A DNA stretch of 8,119 nt from Nocardioides sp. (GTDB lineage: Bacteria; Actinomycetota; Actinomycetes; Propionibacteriales; Nocardioidaceae): positions 1-8,119 of the forward strand of contig JAJPEO010000274.1 of assembly GCA_021166815.1 (NCBI GenBank). The letters run 5' to 3'. Positions 5,928 through 8,119 of the stretch are shown here, in pieces; positions within the stretch are counted from its first letter, which is position 1, and the number at the start of each line of letters is the position of its first letter. The notes under the pieces were generated by a model. The model saw only the letters and a program-made list of their open reading frames with translations, did no database searches and was not told the origin of the DNA. The position numbers were made by a program, and so were the translations under genes.

Positions 5928-6647
5928 GTGGACAAGGTCGAGGTGGTACTGCCCCGCCAGCGGGCACTGAAGCATGTCCAGGTGCGTGAGCACGTGCGCA
6001 GCCTGATCGAGCAGCTCCCGGCCGGGGCCGCTGCTCCCTCCGAGCGTGAGCTCGTCGCCCGCTTCGGCGTGGCCCGGATGACCGTGCGCCAGGCCCTCGA
6101 CGCCCTCGTGGTCGAAGGCCTCCTCGAGCGCATCCCCGGCAGGGGCACGTTCGTCACCCAGCCGATCGAGCACGGTCGTGAGATCACGTCCTTCACCGAG
6201 GACATGCGCCGCCGAGGCCTCCTGCCCGAGTCGCAGACCCTCGTGGCCCGTCTGGAGCAGGCCGGACCCGGTGTGGCCCGGGCCCTCGACCTCTCCGTCG
6301 CCGACCCGGTCCTGCACTGGAAGCGCCTGCGCCGCGCCGACGGCCAGGTCATCTGCGTCGAGGACGCCTACCTCAACGAGGTGCTCCTGCCGGGCTTCCT
6401 GCAGCACGGCACCCCCACCAGCCTCTACGACGCCCTCGAGGCCCGCGGCCTGCGCCCCACCCGGGCGGAGGACTCCATCGCGGCCGAGGCAGCCAGCGTC
6501 GAGGACGCCGACCTGCTCGGCATCGCCGTCGGCGCTCCCGTCCTGCGCCACTCGCGCCGGGCGCTGGCCGGCGACCGCATCGTCGAGGTCTCGCGCTCGG
6601 TCTACCGCCACGACGCCTTCACGATCTACCGCCAGCTCGAGTCCTAG
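5928..6647 (+). CDS. GntR-family transcriptional regulator, HutC/UTRA type
   Basis: This 239-residue repressor-type protein has an N-terminal winged helix-turn-helix at about residues 15-77. The HTH core reads PSERELVARFGVARMTVRQA, followed by LVVEGLLERIPGRGTFV, a near-textbook GntR signature. From about residue 86 a UTRA effector-binding domain begins with ITSFTEDMRRRG, the block seen in HutC-subfamily members such as DasR/NagR, and continues to VSRSVYRHDAFTIYRQ at the C-terminus. UTRA domains bind small molecules such as phosphosugars, urocanate or amino acid derivatives. The gene lies 92 bases after the dadA-like gene on the same strand, so control of that gene is a reasonable but unproven guess. 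GTG 5928 is supported by the TAGCCT box seven bases upstream. The TAG stop shares CTAG with the stop of the opposing gene. Confidence 0.93.
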   Translation: MDKVEVVLPRQRALKHVQVREHVRSLIEQLPAGAAAPSERELVARFGVARMTVRQALDALVVEGLLERIPGRGTFVTQPIEHGREITSFTEDMRRRGLLPESQTLVARLEQAGPGVARALDLSVADPVLHWKRLRRADGQVICVEDAYLNEVLLPGFLQHGTPTSLYDALEARGLRPTRAEDSIAAEAASVEDADLLGIAVGAPVLRHSRRALAGDRIVEVSRSVYRHDAFTIYRQLES

Positions 6648-7543
6648 GCCGCGCCCTCGGCACTGGCCTGTCGCTGGAGCCGCCGTGCATGGGCGTGCCC
6701 GGGGGCCATCGCCCAGCGGATCGTCGAGGTGGCGCCACGCGCGGCCATCCGTGACGCCGTGCGGTCCAGCAGCGGCACGTGGGGCAGGTCCAGCTCTGCG
6801 CGCGCCCACCGGGGCAGCAGCCCGACCGCGCCGCCGACCAGGGCGAGGTAGGCCGGCCGTGCCGCCAGCGGCAGGTCGGGGTGGCGGACGAGGAAGTTGA
6901 TCGCGTCGCGTGCCGCGTCCGTGCCGGCGAGCTCAGGCCGGTAGGCGTCGAGCGTCGTGCGCAGCCCGGCCGCGGACGTCGGGGGATCGAGCACCCCGAG
7001 CCGACGGGCGACCACCGCGGTCTGGGCGACGTAGGTGTCGGTCTCCTCGCCGCTGAGCCGGCGGGCGCCGTAGGCGCGGTGGGCCGTCAGGAAGCTGTCG
7101 ATCTCGGCCGCGTGGACCCAGCCGAGCAGGTGCGGGTCGTTGGCCTCGTACGGCGTGCCGTCGGGGAGCGTGCCGACCACGCTCTCGTGGGCGCGTCGTA
7201 CGGCCTCGATGGTCTGGTCCGCGTGCCGCACGGTGCCGAAGGTGGTGATCGCGATGTAGTTGGAGATCGAGGCCAGGCGGCCCCACATGTCGCCGCGGTA
7301 GCCGGAGTGGTCGGCCACGCCCTGCATGGCGGCGGGGTGCAGCGACTGCATCATGATCGCGCGGATGCCGCCGACGAACATCGACGCGTCGCCGTGCACG
7401 GTGCCGATCGGGGACGTCGGCTCGAACCACCGCACGCCGCTCGAGCCGTGGATGAACTCGCGCTTGCGCTGCGCATCCGGCCCGGCGACGCGGCGCATCA
7501 GCTCGGCGCCGAGCCGGTCGCGGACGCTCTCCACCACGCTCAC
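6644..7543 (-). CDS. MpaB-type oxygenase (DUF2236 / latex-clearing-protein-related family)
   Basis: This 299-residue protein shows the landmarks of the DUF2236/MpaB family: a TVHGDASMFVGGIRAIMMQSLHPAAMQGVADHSGY region (about 48-82, with H69-P70), DMWGRLASISNYIAITTFG (about 85-103) and LGWVHAAEIDSFL (about 140-152, with H144), then the YGARRLSGEETD turn. Relatives include the fungal oxygenase MpaB and rubber-cleaving Lcp, which use a b-type heme; H144 in the WVHA block is the likely heme ligand by analogy, an inference. Most bacterial members have no known substrate. No signal peptide is evident. GTG 7543 is chosen because TAGGGT (7551-7556 on the opposite strand) ends seven bases before it, giving a leaderless start. 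The gene converges on the GntR gene with overlapping stops and is transcribed away from the repeat array. Confidence 0.88.
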   Translation of the reverse strand: MSVVESVRDRLGAELMRRVAGPDAQRKREFIHGSSGVRWFEPTSPIGTVHGDASMFVGGIRAIMMQSLHPAAMQGVADHSGYRGDMWGRLASISNYIAITTFGTVRHADQTIEAVRRAHESVVGTLPDGTPYEANDPHLLGWVHAAEIDSFLTAHRAYGARRLSGEETDTYVAQTAVVARRLGVLDPPTSAAGLRTTLDAYRPELAGTDAARDAINFLVRHPDLPLAARPAYLALVGGAVGLLPRWARAELDLPHVPLLDRTASRMAARGATSTIRWAMAPGHAHARRLQRQASAEGAA

Positions 7544-7550
7544 GCCCCCG

Positions 7551-7556
7551 ACCCTA
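7551..7556 (-). promoter_or_regulatory. -10 box of a leaderless promoter for the MpaB-type gene
   Basis: On the minus strand TAGGGT (TANNNT type) is followed by CGGGGGC and the GTG start at 7543. The -35 region would fall at about 7574-7580, at the very edge of the tandem repeat array, and shows no good hexamer. Confidence 0.5.
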
Positions 7557-7579
7557 GCGCGGCGGTGCAGGCGGGGTTC

Positions 7580-7732
7580 GGTGGTCGAGCCTCGAGGAGC
7601 ACCGTCGGGCCCCTTCGCTGGTCGAGGGTGGGAGGACCGCGGCGCTCACTCGCTGGTCGGGGCGCGAGGACCAGCGCCAGGCGGTTTGCTGGTTGAGGTG
7701 TGAGGAGCGCCAGCGACGAGCCTCGAAACCAC
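7580..7732. repeat. Degenerate ~36-bp tandem repeat array, four units, actinobacterial intergenic type
   Basis: Four units begin at 7580, 7617, 7652 and 7688 (spacings 37, 35 and 36). Each starts with a form of GCTGGTCGAG followed after a few bases by GAGGA: GGTGGTCGAG, GCTGGTCGAG, GCTGGTCGGG and GCTGGTTGAG. The rest of each unit is loosely similar, GC-rich and non-coding. The last unit ends in CCTCGAAACCAC (7721-7732), an imperfect inverse of its own GGTTGAGG start, so it can fold end to end. This GCTGGTTGAG...CTCGAAACCAC design resembles a dispersed intergenic element that I recall from Nocardioides-type genomes. The array fills most of the space between two divergent genes. Origin and function are unknown. 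Confidence 0.6.
7651..7676. repeat. Perfect 8-bp hairpin within the repeat array
   Basis: CGCTGGTC (7651-7658) and GACCAGCG (7669-7676) are perfectly complementary around a 10-base loop. The right arm can also pair with the identical CGCTGGTC of the previous unit (7616-7623), and its ACCAGC part (7670-7675) with GCTGGT of the next unit (7688-7693), so several mutually exclusive hairpins are possible. There is no T-tract, and both flanking genes point away from it, so it is not a terminator. Confidence 0.55.
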
Positions 7733-7756
7733 TCTCCACATACCCCGCCTGGAGGA

Positions 7757-7786
7757 TGGACGACTCGAACACACGTTCGAGACAAT
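7757..7786 (+). promoter_or_regulatory. Promoter of the DUF222/HNH gene
   Basis: TGGACG (7757-7762, four of six matches to TTGACA), an 18-base spacer and GACAAT (7781-7786, four of six to TATAAT) precede ATG 7793 by six bases. This again suggests a leaderless message. The spacer is almost entirely occupied by the LexA-type palindrome. Confidence 0.5.
7764..7781. promoter_or_regulatory. LexA (SOS) box upstream of the DUF222/HNH gene
   Basis: CTCGAAC-ACAC-GTTCGAG has perfect 7-base inverted arms. Its core TCGAAC-N4-GTTCGA (7765-7780) matches the mycobacterial SOS consensus in all 12 defined bases, and it also fits the Bacillus-type core CGAAC-RNRY-GTTCG. It sits between the probable -35 and -10 elements, ending 11 bases before the ATG, where a bound LexA dimer would block RNA polymerase. 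I recall SOS boxes reported before 13E12-family genes in Mycobacterium tuberculosis, which belong to the same family as the gene here. Confidence 0.85.
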
Positions 7787-7792
7787 GGATGC

Positions 7793-8119
7793 ATGCCCAC
7801 CACCACCGCCGAGCTCGCCGACCAGACCGTCACCGGTCTGCTCGAGCACGCCGCGAAGGTCGACGGCCTGGTGCGCGACGTGGCGGTCGAGCAGCTGCGG
7901 GTGGCGTACGAGTGGGCGATCGCGCACCCGGTCGTGGACTCGGCCGAGACCGCTCACGGTCCGGTGCTCCCGTCGGTGCTGTCGACCCCGGAGCTCCTGG
8001 GTGGGGCTGGTACGCCGGCGGTGGCGGCGTTCACCGCCGAACCCCTCGCGGTGGCCTGCGGGATCTCCCCGGCGCGGGCCTCCGCACGCCTGGCTGACGC
8101 GTTGGACCTGCACCACCGA
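7793..8119 (+). CDS. DUF222 / 13E12-repeat family protein, probable HNH endonuclease (3' truncated by window)
   Basis: From ATG 7793 the frame stays open for 109 codons to the last base, so the gene continues beyond the window. The visible part begins MPTTTAELADQTV, runs through a helical stretch (VDGLVRDVAVEQLRVAYEWAI, about 24-44) and an acidic linker, then TPAVAAFTAEPLAVACGISPARASARLADALDLHHR. The last block is the DUF222 signature of actinobacterial 13E12-repeat proteins, which usually carry a C-terminal HNH nuclease motif some 200-300 residues later. That motif is outside the window, so nuclease activity is inferred from family architecture. Such genes are often present in many copies per genome; in M. 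tuberculosis, REP13E12 copies serve as integration sites for phage phiRv1 (recalled). The upstream promoter carries a perfect LexA box, so expression after DNA damage is likely. Its biological role is unknown. Confidence 0.85.
   Translation, partial: MPTTTAELADQTVTGLLEHAAKVDGLVRDVAVEQLRVAYEWAIAHPVVDSAETAHGPVLPSVLSTPELLGGAGTPAVAAFTAEPLAVACGISPARASARLADALDLHHR

Noticed and set aside
7651..7676. Rho-independent terminator
   Set aside because: The stem is strong, but no T-tract follows and both flanking genes are transcribed away from it.
7580..7732. CRISPR array
   Set aside because: The ~36-base periodicity is suggestive, but only about the first 19 bases of each unit are similar, they are degenerate, no separate spacers exist and no cas genes are present.
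7751..7758. GGAGG followed directly by ATG at 7756 as a translation start
   Set aside because: There is no spacing between the purine run and the ATG, and the frame it opens is out of phase with the DUF222 protein and gives an Arg/His/Gly-rich shadow.
7540..7833. Minus-strand frames covering the repeat array (7540-7833 and 7554-7772)
   Set aside because: They run across non-coding repeats, the LexA box and the start of the DUF222 gene; composition follows the repeats and no protein motif is seen.

Overview
The window is uniformly high-GC DNA with tightly packed genes, GTG starts and several leaderless promoters (TANNNT box 6-7 bases before the start codon). These traits point to an actinobacterium. 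The dispersed GCTGGTTGAG...CTCGAAACCAC-type repeat and the DUF222/HNH gene at the right edge make Nocardioides or a close relative my best guess; this rests on recalled family knowledge, not a search.

Layout. Positions 1-3400 hold the 3' end of narG followed by complete narH, narJ and narI: the membrane-bound respiratory nitrate reductase, its Fe-S subunit, its assembly chaperone and its diheme cytochrome b subunit. The last three genes overlap or nearly touch. One base after narI comes a two-repeat hemerythrin-like protein with an N-terminal Cys cluster (3402-3872), apparently a fifth gene of the nar operon. Convergent to it is an AlkB-family 2-oxoglutarate/Fe(II) dioxygenase (3880-4497, minus). 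It is divergent from a DadA-like FAD amine oxidoreductase (4597-5835), which is followed by a GntR/HutC-type regulator (5928-6647). A minus-strand MpaB/DUF2236-family oxygenase (6644-7543) shares the stop-codon tetranucleotide CTAG with the regulator. A 249-base intergenic region then carries a degenerate ~36-bp tandem repeat array. After it comes the start of a DUF222/13E12-family HNH endonuclease-type gene (7793 to the window end), which is truncated by the window.

Regulation is the most interesting layer. Two LexA (SOS) box candidates fit the actinobacterial consensus TCGAAC-N4-GTTCGA. A perfect one (7764-7781) fills the -35/-10 spacer of the DUF222/HNH gene. An 11-of-12 match (4520-4535) lies just upstream of the alkB-like gene. 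A 27-bp near-perfect palindrome (4587-4613) covers the end of the -10 box, the transcription start and the first codons of the dadA-like gene, and looks like a repressor operator. The window therefore combines nitrate respiration with a probable iron/NO/O2-handling accessory protein, a probably damage-inducible repair gene, a tightly regulated D-amino acid/amine oxidation gene with a neighbouring regulator, and a probably SOS-controlled HNH element. No wholly new multi-gene system is evident; the novelty lies mainly in these control sites and in the hemerythrin partner of nar.
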